A DNA stretch of 64,000 bases from Piromyces finnis (GCA_002104945.1 MCFH01000002.1:1889001-1953000), one strand, 5' to 3'; counted from the stretch's first letter, positions 45,354 to 56,639 are shown. A program made the numbers and translations. Notes: generated by a model from the sequence alone, not told the origin.

Positions 45354-45394
45354 AAATTAAGTTTTTTCCTAAGGTAGTTATGGTAAAAAACGCG
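45311..45394 (-). other. Element I leader with a run of about 35 A
   Basis: A short leader; the plus strand shows about 35 consecutive T at 45311-45345, so the mRNA would read poly(A) directly into the gag AUG. Element G has a similar short leader without the run. Confidence 0.75.
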
Positions 45395-45405
45395 GTAAAG
45401 ATTAT
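45395..45405 (-). promoter_or_regulatory. Element I primer-binding site
   Basis: On the minus strand ATAATCTTTAC directly after the LTR; complements GTAAAGATTAT at 45638-45648. The same 11-mer is used by element G. Confidence 0.7.
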
Positions 45406-46436
45406 TGTAAAAGTTTTACTAAACTTATAATTTAATATTAAAATATTAAATTAAATAAAAGGTTAAAAGATAACTAGGTTAGAAAAAAAATGTTTTATTA
45501 AAATAATCTTAATTGATTTATAAATGAATAATTAAATTATGTATTATAGTTAAAATAATTCCTTTTTATTTTATTTAAAGAATATATATAATAATAAGAT
45601 TATTTAATAGTAATACTTATTAAGTATTAATAAGATAATAATCTTTACAAAGATTTAATTCATAAAACTATTCTAAACTATTTATACTATTTATAATTTT
45701 ACATTTAATACTAAAATAACTTTTTAGTACATGATTATATTCATAATATATTTTATAATACTAAGGCTAAACTTAAGACTTACTACTAATTATTAAAAAT
45801 AACTATTGTTTATATATTTATAATATTAATTATTTCTTAATTATAATATAATTCATTGAATATAATATTAATAATTATAATCTTTTAATTCAAAGATTAT
45901 AAATTATGTTATTGAAATAATTATTATAAAATAAAGTTAATTAGTTCCGGAAAATAATTTTAATTTAATTAAACAATAATTTTTTATACTTTGAGTGAAT
46001 GATTTATGTTTGATATATCAGGGGTGATCATTCTCTGAATAAACAATTAATCATTGCTAACAAAATATCTTTAAATTGGAATATCTCGTGAACCAGCAGA
46101 GATATTGACATGATTTTAAGATATGTTGTTTGTCTCGAGCGTGGCTTTCTAACGAACTTAATTATAACCAAAATATTTTTATTCAAAAATCGTCATTCGT
46201 TGAGGAGATACGCGTGTTTTTTCTTATTCCATTTTAACGATAAGGGTTAAAGTTATTTATTATAAAAATTATTAAGGGTTAAGGTCATATTTTAACCTTT
46301 TCTAAATTTTTAAATATTTCTTAATAAAATTTTATAATTTATTTGAAAATAAAATATTTGTTGATTTTGAATTTTCATAAGTGATTTCACAATTCCAAGT
46401 GATCTTGAAATTGTAATTTCACTAGTATTCGTGACA
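45406..46436 (-). repeat. Element I 5' LTR (H-type copy 3, recombinant)
   Basis: 1031 bp. Its 45406-45650 part is nearly identical to 38752-38997, but the rest differs from that copy at more than ten places and resembles the copy at 61870. The right flank ATTAA does not match the left flank of the other LTR. Confidence 0.85.
45638..45687 (-). promoter_or_regulatory. Element I promoter and self-primer
   Basis: TATAAATA (45680-45687), then 39 bp on GTAAAGATTAT (45638-45648). Confidence 0.65.
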
Positions 46437-46472
46437 ATTAAATACATTATTCTATTAATACAATATTTTACA
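46437..46472 (-). repeat. End fragment of a family E LTR
   Basis: 36 bp ending CAATATTTTACA. On the minus strand it matches the start of the E LTR copies at 21757 and 61088. The H LTR cuts it on the left and F-type sequence follows on the right. Confidence 0.6.
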
Positions 46473-46490
46473 AGGAGGACCATGTAATGA
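46473..46490 (+). repeat. F-type polypurine tract and LTR start, split by element J
   Basis: AGGAGGACCATGTAATGA equals the F polypurine tract and first LTR bases. The LTR continues behind element J at 52627. Confidence 0.75.
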
Positions 46491-47356
46491 TGTAAGAAAT
46501 AATAATTATTTGATACATAATTAATATTTCTTAGTTAAAATCATTAATTATTAATCATTAATTAATGTTAATAATATTAGTCTATTTAAATAATTATTCT
46601 CATTTAAATTTATTTTAATTATTTATTTTCACTTAATTTTAATATCTTAAATTACATTTAACCATTTAATTATATTATTCATTAATATTTTATTTAATAT
46701 TTTTATTAATTATATTTATGCATTTAACTAATTAATTTAATTAATTACTTTTATTTAACTTTATATTTTTATTAATTATATTTATTCATTTAATTAATTA
46801 ATTTAATTAATTACTTTTATTTAACTTTATATTTTTATCAAATATATTTAATTATTTATTTAATTAATTACTTTAAAATAATTATTCATTGTTTAGGAAT
46901 CGATATTTTAAGGTTTTTTCCAATTTCTAAAATAATTGGTTTTACTTAAAATATACGATGATCAATATGTATAGAATGTTGATCGAACTTTGTTTAGGTT
47001 TTTCTTCTAATCTTTTCCTAAACAAAAAATTATTTTGTTAAGATTAGATAAAATTTTAATTTAAACTTTAAATTTATTAAATAATATAAATAAAGACTCT
47101 TGATTCCCTTCTAAGAAATCAAGAGTTATTATTATAAGAAACAAATTATAATAATAAAAGCGTTTTTAATTTTATTTTACTTAACTTAGTTATAATAAAA
47201 CATATTAACTTATTAAAGTGTAAAATTATTTTTACTCTTATAATAAACTCGAACTTAAAGATAAGTATTAATATTTATTTTCTTTTTATTCTCAATTTAT
47301 CAATAAATTGTAGTTAATAATTCTATTATATAATAATTTATAATGGAATTATTACA
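46491..47356 (+). repeat. Element J 5' LTR
   Basis: 866 bp, TGTAAGAAATAA to AATTATTACA. Contains TATAAATA (47085-47092) and a perfect 10-bp hairpin ACTCTTGATT/AATCAAGAGT (about 47096-47126) overlapping the self-primer. Confidence 0.9.
47085..47132 (+). promoter_or_regulatory. Element J promoter and self-primer
   Basis: TATAAATA, then 38 bp on GAGTTATTAT (47123-47132). It complements ATAATAACTC behind the LTR; the match extends to 12 bases if the preceding AA is counted. Confidence 0.68.
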
Positions 47357-47366
47357 ATAATAACTC
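47357..47366 (+). promoter_or_regulatory. Element J primer-binding site
   Basis: ATAATAACTC starts at the base after the LTR. Confidence 0.68.
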
Positions 47367-47383
47367 TTCTTCTCAGAGGAAAT

Positions 47384-47510
47384 AATAAATAATAAATAAT
47401 AAATAATAAATAATAAATAATAAATAATAAATAATAAATAATAAATAATAAATAATAAATAATAAATAATAAATAATAAATAATAAATAATAAATAAGAA
47501 ATAAGAAATA
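47384..47510 (+). repeat. (AATAAAT)n microsatellite in the element J leader
   Basis: About 17 copies of a 7-bp unit, almost perfect, between the primer site and gag. It probably arose by slippage. Confidence 0.85.
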
Positions 47511-47683
47511 AGAAATAATAAATAATAATTATAATAATTATAATAATAAAGAATAAAATAATCAAGTGACATTTAAGAAATAGATAGAAATAAAATAAAC
47601 TAATAATTACATATATAATAGTTAGTTAGCTTAAATATACTAATATATCTTTACTGTAAATATTTTGTAAAAAGATATAAATC

Positions 47684-50600
47684 ATGCAAAACAATAATTT
47701 AGGCCAAGACGGCACATCTAATGAAGCTGAAGAAAACCATGATGTTTTCCATGATCAAAATGCTGCAAAACTCATTACTGCTATTACTGACTTCATTCCT
47801 GCATTCTTTTCCCCTAATGGCGTACTTCTCAAGGAAAGCGAGGCTAAGAATCCCTTAAATATTTTGGAAACTTTAATACAAAGTGAAGATTTTTTTAGGG
47901 AACATCCAGGGTCGTTTGCTAATGATGAAACTAAGAACTCATTTATTATTAACAAATTGACCGGGACTGCAAGAAGATGGGGTCTCTCTCTCTTAACCGA
48001 TGGAACCCTTAAGAAACTTAACTTTGAGGAATTTAAGAATCTACTTTTGGAAAACTTTGATGCAGGCAGTGAAAGAAAACAGAAATATATGATCATGGAG
48101 AAACTTTGGAAACTTAAACAGCTTGAATTAGGAAATGTTGCCGAATTTACCATTGAGTTCCGTAGGCTAGCTGGACGCCTGGGATGGCCGGATGACGTAC
48201 TGATCGACATAATTGGAAAGGGACTTCTGGATAAAGTTCGTGATGAGTTTGATAAACTTGAAAAGCCAAAGTCCTTGTTCGAAGCCACAAATATAATAAT
48301 TGGAATAGATAAAAAATGCCACTTGGAAAGCCGCTTAAGAGGTAAATCAAGGAACCACCGCTCAAGAAACAATAAATCCTTTCAGAAGAAGAGAAGAGAA
48401 CTTACGAAGTTAGAAAACAAGGAAAAATATCTTCATAATAAGAAGAATAATTTTAAAAATGATATCCTTTCTGCTAATTATACTCCGAATAGTAAGACAT
48501 CTATTACTACCACTTTTTACTTGGGTGTTAAAGGAAGAAATATTAAAATAAATCTTTTAATTGATTCTGGTTCAGCCAGAAGCTTCATTTGCAAAAATTT
48601 TGCAAATTCAAATAAATTATCTACTTCGGGTCTCTCTTCACCAATTAACATTCAGCTCCCGAATGGTAAAAGTATGGTTATTAAACTCACTACAAAACCA
48701 CTGAAACTAAAGTTCTTAGACCACACAGAAACCTTTGAGTTTTGTATTGCTAATTTATCACTTCAAGGAATCAATGGAATTCTTGGAAGAGATTGGTTAT
48801 CAATACATAATCCGTTCATTGACTTTAAAACTAACAAGATATTCTTCTTAGGAAAGTATTGTGGAACTCATTGCCCTTCTTCTAGAAAGCATAAAATTTC
48901 CGATCAAAGCCTTGACATCACAGCTTCGATGATAAACAAACACAAGTCTAACACTCATTTAGATTCAATAATCCCTGAAATGATGTCAGAAGATGATCTC
49001 ATAGACACCAACATTTGTGCTGCCATGTTAGAAGAAGATTTATCTGAAGATAACCAGGAAAAAGAAGAAATCATTAGGAAGTATTATTCTGATCTCAGAA
49101 TAGTATTTGGGAAAAAGGAATCGGAGAAGTTACCACCCCATCGGGAATATGATATCTCTATTGATACCATTCCTGGCGGTCAATTGTATTTCGGACCAAT
49201 CTACTCTTTGACAGTTCCAGAAATGAAAGCATTAAAGGATTACATTCAAGACAATTTAAGGAAGAATTTTATTAGGAAATCAAAATCACCAGCAGGCGCT
49301 CCTGTCCTTTTTGTAAAGAAACATGATGGCTCTCTTAGACTCTGCGTCGACTATCGGCGTTTGAATGCTATTACAATTCGAAATAGTTACCCGATACCCA
49401 GAATAAGCGACTTAGTTGAATCATTTAAAGGTGCTAAGATATTTACTCGTTTAGATCTTAGATCCGCTTACAATCTTGTACGGATCAAAGAAGGCCATGA
49501 ATATCTTACTGCGTTCAGAACTCCATTAGGGCATTTTGAATATTTAGTTATGCCCTTTGGACTTCGAAATGCACCTTCTGTCTTCCAACGATTCATTCAA
49601 GATACACTTAGTGACACTATAGGCATTTTCGTTCAAGTATACCTTGACGATATCATAATTTATTCCAATTCTTTAAGTGAGCATATAGACCATGTAAGAA
49701 TAGTTCTTAAACTGCTCATCAACAATGGGTTATATGCTAAACTTGAAAAGTGTGATTTCCATGTCACGGAAACAACTTTTCTTGGCTTTACAGTTTCGAT
49801 AAATGGATTGCTTATGGATAAAGACAAGGTTAAATCTGTTATTGAATGGCCAACCCCTAAAAATAAAAAAGAGCTACAAAGCTTTTTAGGCCTTTGCAAT
49901 TTCTATAGGAAATTCATTAAAGATTTTGCAAAAAATATGGAACCTCTTCGAACATTATTAAAAAAGGACAATGATTTTATATGGAATGAAGATACAGAAA
50001 TTGCATTTAATAAAATGAAAGAGTCTTTTAAAGTTGGGGAAATATTAATATTCCCTGATCCAGAGAAAGAATTTATCGTCGAAGCTGATGCAAGTGATTT
50101 CGCAGTCGGATGTGTTCTTTCTCAAATCAGTAGTTCAGATAATTGTCTTCATCCAGTTGCTTTTCACTCTAGGTCCCTCAATAAAGCCGAAGTTAATTAT
50201 ACAATTTATGACAAAGAACTTCTGGCAATCATTACTGCTTTTGATACCTGGAGGCATCACTTAGAAGGCTCCAAATATCCTGTACAAATTATTACAGATC
50301 ACAAAAATTTGTTATACTTCAAGAAACCCCAACACTTGAACCAAAGACAAATTCGTTGGAGTCTCTTCCTTTCCAAGTTTGACTTTAGGATCTCATATAG
50401 ATCGGGTGCAAGTAGTGGTAAGCCCGATGCCTTATCAAGACGACCCGACTATAAAGATAGTATCAAAACAAAGCCTGATATTGTTATAAAAGATAAGCTT
50501 TTTTGTTGTTCCATGAATGAAAATATTGACAAATTAATAAATGCTCAAAAAGCTGATAAATATTGTCAGGATATTTTTTCCAAAGTCAAGATCAATTCGA

Positions 50601-51748
50601 AGGATATTAAAAGTTCTTTATTCAGTATCGTCGATGGCGTTTTACACTTTCAAAAACGTATTATTGTGCCATCAACAATCAAGGCAAGGATTCTTAAATC
50701 CTTTCACGATTCACCCATTAGTGGCCACCAGGGGGTAGATAGGACTTTCGAAAAACTTAGAAGGTACTACTGGTGGCCTAATATGAAAAAGGATATTACG
50801 AATTATGTCCTCTCGTGCGATGTCTGTAGTAGAAGTAAAATTCGCAGACATAAACCCTATGGTAAGTTAATACCGCTTCCTATCCCTACAAAACCCTGGG
50901 AAGTTATAGGTGTCGATTTTATTGTTGCTCTGCCTCCTTCTCAAGACTGCACTTGCATAATGGTTGTCTCAGACCATTTAACCAAGATGGTCCATTTAGT
51001 GCCTTGTACCGACGTTCCTTCTGCCGAACTCACTGCTAAGCTCCTTCTTTCTCAAGTCTTCAGGTATCATGGTTTCCCCAAAGTTATAATTTCGGATCAT
51101 GGTTCACAATTCTCTTCCCAATTCTGGACCTCATTATGTTTGGCAATTCGTGCAAAACCACATTTAGCTACTGCGCACCACCAGCAATCTAACGGTCAAG
51201 TTGAACGTGCGAACGCTGTAATTGAACAATATCTTAGATGTTATTGTTCCTCGGCTCAAAACGAATGGTGTTATTATATTCCACTCTGTGAAATATCTTA
51301 TAATAATTCGGTAAACAAGTCTATAGGTCAAACACCCTTTCATGCTAATTTTGGATTCCATCCTAATTGCATTCTAGACTCTCCTCCAACACTTTTAAAA
51401 GATAATGCTTCAGTTCTTACAAGAGACTGGGCATCACATTTTGAAACTCTCCGTCAACATTTGGTAAAAGCCAAAGAGGATTTTAAAAAATATAGTGATA
51501 GCAGGAAATCAATTGGCCCCTCTTTCCAGGTTAACGATTTAGTGATGTTAAGAAGATATTATTTCACTAATGAACCAGCTAAGAAACTGTCAACACAATA
51601 CTTAGGTCCTTTTAAAGTCATAGAAAAGAGGGAAAGAATGAACTACCGTCTAGAATTACCGGAAACTTTACACCTACATCCGGTATTTCATATTTCACAA
51701 TTGGAACCATATACCAAAAGAAATGAAGACTTAATAGATTCCTCATAA
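47684..51748 (+). CDS. Element J Gag-Pol polyprotein
   Basis: One intact frame of 1354 residues. Gag (first roughly 250) has RRWGLSLL and VAEFTIEFRRLAGRLGW and a basic tail but no zinc knuckle, as in Tf1. The protease LLIDSGSARSFI is near 293. RT has LCVDYRRLN, VMPFGLRNAPSVFQ and YLDDIIIYS (about 651). RNase H is EADASDFAVG. The integrase zinc region HDSPISGHQG to CDVC is followed by catalytic residues in GVDFIVALP (about 1075), SDHGSQFSS (1136) and GQVERANAVIEQ (1173). A GPF/Y module (YLGPFKV, HPVFHISQLEPY) ends the protein with no chromodomain, so targeting must differ from B, E and F. Confidence 0.94.
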   Translation: MQNNNLGQDGTSNEAEENHDVFHDQNAAKLITAITDFIPAFFSPNGVLLKESEAKNPLNILETLIQSEDFFREHPGSFANDETKNSFIINKLTGTARRWGLSLLTDGTLKKLNFEEFKNLLLENFDAGSERKQKYMIMEKLWKLKQLELGNVAEFTIEFRRLAGRLGWPDDVLIDIIGKGLLDKVRDEFDKLEKPKSLFEATNIIIGIDKKCHLESRLRGKSRNHRSRNNKSFQKKRRELTKLENKEKYLHNKKNNFKNDILSANYTPNSKTSITTTFYLGVKGRNIKINLLIDSGSARSFICKNFANSNKLSTSGLSSPINIQLPNGKSMVIKLTTKPLKLKFLDHTETFEFCIANLSLQGINGILGRDWLSIHNPFIDFKTNKIFFLGKYCGTHCPSSRKHKISDQSLDITASMINKHKSNTHLDSIIPEMMSEDDLIDTNICAAMLEEDLSEDNQEKEEIIRKYYSDLRIVFGKKESEKLPPHREYDISIDTIPGGQLYFGPIYSLTVPEMKALKDYIQDNLRKNFIRKSKSPAGAPVLFVKKHDGSLRLCVDYRRLNAITIRNSYPIPRISDLVESFKGAKIFTRLDLRSAYNLVRIKEGHEYLTAFRTPLGHFEYLVMPFGLRNAPSVFQRFIQDTLSDTIGIFVQVYLDDIIIYSNSLSEHIDHVRIVLKLLINNGLYAKLEKCDFHVTETTFLGFTVSINGLLMDKDKVKSVIEWPTPKNKKELQSFLGLCNFYRKFIKDFAKNMEPLRTLLKKDNDFIWNEDTEIAFNKMKESFKVGEILIFPDPEKEFIVEADASDFAVGCVLSQISSSDNCLHPVAFHSRSLNKAEVNYTIYDKELLAIITAFDTWRHHLEGSKYPVQIITDHKNLLYFKKPQHLNQRQIRWSLFLSKFDFRISYRSGASSGKPDALSRRPDYKDSIKTKPDIVIKDKLFCCSMNENIDKLINAQKADKYCQDIFSKVKINSKDIKSSLFSIVDGVLHFQKRIIVPSTIKARILKSFHDSPISGHQGVDRTFEKLRRYYWWPNMKKDITNYVLSCDVCSRSKIRRHKPYGKLIPLPIPTKPWEVIGVDFIVALPPSQDCTCIMVVSDHLTKMVHLVPCTDVPSAELTAKLLLSQVFRYHGFPKVIISDHGSQFSSQFWTSLCLAIRAKPHLATAHHQQSNGQVERANAVIEQYLRCYCSSAQNEWCYYIPLCEISYNNSVNKSIGQTPFHANFGFHPNCILDSPPTLLKDNASVLTRDWASHFETLRQHLVKAKEDFKKYSDSRKSIGPSFQVNDLVMLRRYYFTNEPAKKLSTQYLGPFKVIEKRERMNYRLELPETLHLHPVFHISQLEPYTKRNEDLIDSS

Positions 51749-51759
51749 TAAACGGAGCA

Positions 51760-52621
51760 ATGTAAGAAATAATAATTATTTGATACATAATTAATATTTC
51801 TTAGTTAAAATCATTAATTATTAATCATTAATTAATGTTAATAATATTAGTCTATTTAAATAATTATTCTCATTTAAATTTATTTTAATTATTTATTTTC
51901 ACTTAATTTTAATATCTTAAATTACATTTAACCATTTAATTATATTATTCATTAATATTTTATTTAATATTTTTATTAATTATATTTATGCATTTAACTA
52001 ATTAATTTAATTAATTACTTTTATTTAACTTTATATTTTTATTAATTATATTTATTCATTTAATTAATTAATTTAATTAATTACTTTTATTTAACTTTAT
52101 ATTTTTATCAAATATATTTAATTATTTATTTAATTAATTACTTTAAAATAATTATTCATTGTTTAGGAATCGATATTTTAAGGTTTTTTCCAATTTCTAA
52201 AATAATTGGTTTTACTTAAAATATACGATGATCAATATGTATAGAATGTTGATCGAACTTTGTTTAGGTTTTTCTTCTAATCTTTTCCTAAACAGAAAAT
52301 TATTTTGTTAAGATTAGATAAAATTTTAATTTAAACTTTAAATTTATTAAATAATATAAATAAAGACTCTTGATTCCCTTCTAAGAAATCAAGAGTTATT
52401 ATTATAAGAAACAAATTATAATAATAAAAGCGTTTTTAATTTTATTTTACTTAGTTATAATAAAACATATTAACTTATTAAAGTGTAAAATTATTTTTAC
52501 TCTTATAATAAACTCGAACTTAAAGATAAGTATTAATATTTATTTTCTTTTTATTCTCAATTTATCAATAAATTGTAGTTAATAATTCTATTATATAATA
52601 ATTTATAATGGAATTATTACA
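51760..52621 (+). repeat. Element J 3' LTR
   Basis: 862 bp, matching 46491-47356; followed by AATGA. Confidence 0.9.
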
Positions 52622-53057
52622 AATGAATACTAGAAATAACTAAATTGTCTTATTGGTTAGTAGCTAAGACTTTGAGTCTGAATGACACTAGTTCGAGACC
52701 TCATAGATACTATTTTAAAAAAATTATAATTTTATTTTATTTTATTTTATTTTTAAATTTTATTTTATATGAAGATTATTGATTGGTTAAGAATTTTAAG
52801 TTGAAAAAATTTTATAAATTAATTTAAAAAATTTTTAGTATAAATACGAGTGAATTTTCCCAAATATTTTAAAGAATCGAGATTTTATTAATAAATAATT
52901 ATATTATTAAACACTAACTTATTAAGTTAAATTCTATGTGTTTTTAATGATATTTTTATAAATTAATAATTTACAGAATATTTTAAAGTGTTAATATTAC
53001 TAAGTTATTTAGTAAATATTATAATTTGTTTTATTGTTAAAGACACATTTCTTTACA
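52622..53057 (+). repeat. F-type LTR (remainder behind element J)
   Basis: Reverse orientation to the two F LTRs; runs from AATGAATACTAG to CATTTCTTTACA. It sits at the 3' end of the B-type element K, in its conserved GTCGAGCTCCTGCG box. Confidence 0.85.
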
Positions 53058-55785
53058 GTCGAGCTCCTGCGAAATTAATTTATAGGGAATCTTTTCTCGA
53101 AGGAATTTCAATTACAAATGGTTGGTATCTATGCTTAATTAAATTACCAACTTTATTCTTTCTAATTTTCATGGAGTCATTCGACTTATGTTTTGACTTT
53201 TTTGAGTTTCTTTCAAACTCTTGTACTAATTGTTTATCTGGAATCTGATCTTCAGAAATCCAGGTGGATTTGTCAAATCCTTTCCACGATAACTTATAAA
53301 ATGTTTCACCATTAACAGATTTCGTCTTCTCAATTTTCTCTGGAATTTTTTCAATCAAATCTGTGTTAAGGTGAATGTTCCTCTTCCTACGATTAGACCT
53401 GTCGTTAAACTCGTTTTCAAAGTATGATTCTAACAATGAAACATGAAAAATTGGATGGCATTTCATTGTCTTTGGAAGTTTCAATTTAAAAGCGAGAGAA
53501 CTAACTTTTTCAATGATTTCAAATGGGTCAAGCATTTGAGGTGCTAGTTTCTTCTTCAAGTTAGTTCCAGGAGAATCTTTCAATAACCATACCTTCTTTC
53601 CCACTTCGAACTCCGGAGGAATCATTCTTTTCATATCAGCATATTTCTTATGTTTCTTTAGCTTTTTCTAAATTTTCTTTTAATAATTTAAAGTTTTCAT
53701 TCATATCAATTACTCTTTGTTCAGCTCTACTAGGTCTATCATTAGCTGGAATTTCTAAGCTGAACTTTGGATGAAAACCATAATTAGCAAAGAATGAGGA
53801 TTGATTTATAGATTGCTGTAAAGTATTATTATATGCAAATTCAGCAAATGGGATAAGATCAACCCAGTTATTCTGCTTTTTATTTATAAAACAACAGAAA
53901 TATTGTTCTAATATGCCGTTCACCCTCTCCGTTTGACCATCTGTCTGCGGATGGTTAGCAGTCGATAATGAATGATTGATATTAAGAAGGTCACAAAGTC
54001 TTGACCAAAAATCAGAAGTAAATTGAGAGTCTCTATCAGAGATGATAGAATCAGGAAGACCATGCAGATGGAATAACTTAGCAATAAAAGCGTCAACAGC
54101 AATCGGAGCAGTAGGAAGACAACGTAAAGGAATGGCGTGAGCAAATTTAGTAAATCTATAGACAACAACCATAAGTGTAGACATATCTCTGGACTTTGGA
54201 AGATCAACAATAAAGTCAATAGAGATATCAGACCAACGCCTACTAGGAGTGTCCAAAGGGGATAACAATCCATAAGGCTTATGTCTAGGGACTTTGGATT
54301 TGCAACAAGTCACGCAAGATTTAATAAAAGATTTGACATCTGAATGGAATCTTGGCCACCAAAAATTTCTTGAAATAAGTTCGACAGTTTTCTTAATGCC
54401 GAAATGGCCAGCAGCAACAGAATCATGATGAAGTTCCAAAACTCTTGTCCTATGAAATTTAGGAACATAAATAAGATTATTATAACAAAAACCCTTCATC
54501 ATCAATAATAACTTTATCAATATTTTTAATAGGAGCATTGCTAGAAGAACCATTCGTTTTAAATTGAACGATAGAGTTATACAAATCATCATTTTTAAGT
54601 TCTAATAAAATAGAATCTATTAGCGGTTTGTTATTGCTATGATGAAGTGAGATAGTAAGAAACATCGAAATTAATATCATTCACCAAATGATCGCTTCTA
54701 CGAGACAGGATATCAGGCTTACCGGATTTCTTTCCAGCTCCATAAATGAGTTTAAAATCAAATCTGGATAGGAACAAATTCCATCTAATATGTCTCTGAG
54801 ATAACATTTCAGGTTTTCTAGTAAATGTTAAATTCTTGTGATCGGTATAAATTATGACCTGATGGCGTGCACCTTCTAAATAATGACGTCTTCAAGAGCA
54901 ATTATAATAGCTAAAAGTTCCTTGTCATATATAGGATAGTTTCTTTGACAACTCGTCAAACTTTTAGAAAGAAATGCAATAGGATGTAATTTGCCGTCAA
55001 ATTATTGAGAGAAAATAGCACCGACGGCATAATTACTAGCATCAGTTTCTACAATAAATTGTTTACTACTATCCGCATATTTCAGAATAGAAGTTGACGT
55101 GAACAAAGTTTTTAATAAAATAAAAGCATCCTAATCTTCCTTCACCCAATTAAAGATAACATTCTTTCTAGTGAGTTTGTGAAGAGGATTCGCAATTTTA
55201 GCAAAGTCTTTAATAAAGATTCTGTAGTAGTTACAAAGACCAATGAAAGACTGAACCTCTTTAAAATTCTTGGGAACTGGCCAATCGAGAATTGCTTTGA
55301 CTTTATTCTCGTCCATTTGCAAACCATCTTTTGAAATAACATATCCAAGAAAAGTAGTTTTCTCCATGTCAAACTCACATTTTTCTAATTTAACATAAAG
55401 ATTATTTTCAAGTAATTTCTTAAGTACCTTTTTAACATGCTCACGATATTCTTCGATACTCTTAGAATAAATAAGAATATCGTCAATATATGAGATAACA
55501 AAATTATCTAAATAGTTACTAAGAACATCGTTAATGAAGTGTTAAAAAGTTGCAAGTGCATTCTTTAATCCAAAAAGCATAACCAAATATTCGAAATGGC
55601 CATATCTAGTACGAAAAGCTGTTTTATATTCATCACCTTCTTTAATTCGGACAAGATTATAAGCAGACTTAATATCTAATTTAGTAAAAATTTTAGCACC
55701 TTTCACTCTATCCAGAAGGTCACTAATTAAAGGTAAGGGATATGAATTATGAATGGTAATATCAACCTTCTATAATCATTTATCT
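53058..55785 (-). pseudogene. Element K: decayed B-type Pol (RT to chromodomain)
   Basis: Homologous to element B Pol from the RT motif DYRKLND onward, through RNase H, integrase (SDRDSQFTS, TERVNGILEQ), GPF/Y module and the chromodomain segment YKLSWKGFDKSTWISEDQI. It has several breaks: frameshifts near 53640, 54480, 54660 and 54890, in-frame stops around 55005, 55130 and 55540. The best preserved pieces are 53080-53634 and 53648-54592. At 55785 homology to B stops abruptly and unrelated protein-coding sequence begins. Confidence 0.88.
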
Positions 55786-56627
55786 TATTCCATTCGAACG
55801 GTGATAAGTCTTTATTGATAGAAGGATAAACAGTTGTTAAGTTATATCCATCAACACTTTAAAAAGAGAATGTATCATAACTATGATATCCATTTTTCAT
55901 TTCAATTGTATTTACAATATTTTTATTGTTGTAATCATAGCTAATAATAATATAAACATTATCATATAATAATGAAAATTCCCAAATAGAAATACTATGA
56001 TTATCACCTTTTTCATTTTTAACTGTATATGTATGTCTTGCCAAAGCTATGTCGTTTAAAGAATATGGTACATTTTCAACAATAAATTGTTCATCATCAA
56101 TTGCTTCAACTTTAATATAGTTCCAATTTATGTTAGATTCATCTAATAGAAATAATAAAGCATTTAGTTCTTTTATGCTATGGATTAATTCTTCTCGGTA
56201 ATCAACTTCATTTCTTTTTAACATTATACTAGAAAAGAAAGCGTCAAGCAAAACATGACCGATAAAATCATCGACTTTTCCTATTCTTTTATCTATATTT
56301 ACTTTTACATACGAATCATTAATCTTTTGGTTATTTTTTACTTGAACAAAATTAAAAATAACCGAATAATACTTTTTAAAGGTTAGCATACTAGTTTTCA
56401 TAAATTCTAAAGATGGATACCTATCCTTTAAAAAAGCATTTGCTACACTTTCATACTCATAGTCTTCTTTAAAAAAATCAATATTAACATTATTGTAACT
56501 AATATTAGCAGTTTCCTCTATACTTTTTAATTCAGTTAAAGGCTCATCCAGTTTTAAAGCCGAAAAATTAATTCCGGCAACTAATGTTGGAAAAAAAATT
56601 ATTATCTTTTAATTTAACATTCATTTT
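55786..56627 (-). pseudogene. Secreted-looking protein of unknown family, frameshifted, in the gag position of element K
   Basis: From an ATG near 56627 the N-terminus reads MNVKLK. After a one-base shift in an A/T run it continues as a hydrophobic stretch IIFFPTLVAGINFSA typical of a signal peptide. Then follows about 235 residues of acidic, compositionally normal protein (for example NISYNNVNIDFFKEDYEYES, KVDDFIGHVLLDAFFSS, ENVPYSLNDIALARHTYTV). The best open part is 55859-56401. After a TAA at 55859 the frame remains readable for about 25 more codons and then meets DYRKL of the RT in the same phase. It has no Gag or protease motif. I do not recognise the family; a lineage-specific secreted host protein is the likeliest source. 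Confidence 0.6.
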
Positions 56628-56639
56628 CTTTTTTTTAAA

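Larger units (their letters stand above)
46491..52621 (+). mobile_element. Element J, intact Ty3/Gypsy element without chromodomain
   Basis: LTRs 46491-47356 and 51760-52621, nearly identical apart from a 5-bp indel and single changes. The target duplication is AATGA (46486-46490, 52622-52626). It has a self-priming site, a single intact Gag-Pol frame, and a short purine tract AAACGGAGCAA before the right LTR. Confidence 0.93.

Noticed and set aside
38752-46436. Element I as a simple insertion bounded by its two adjacent LTRs
   Set aside because: Flanks TGGTT and ATTAA do not match, and the two LTRs are alike only on one side of the self-primer; the inversion model explains both.
47389-47510. 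Regular repeats as a CRISPR array
   Set aside because: Pure 7-bp simple repeat without spacers, in a eukaryotic retroelement leader.
47300-47572. Repetitive membrane-protein-like minus-strand frames (FIIYYL repeats)
   Set aside because: Produced by the 7-bp AATAAAT microsatellite, whose period keeps several frames open.
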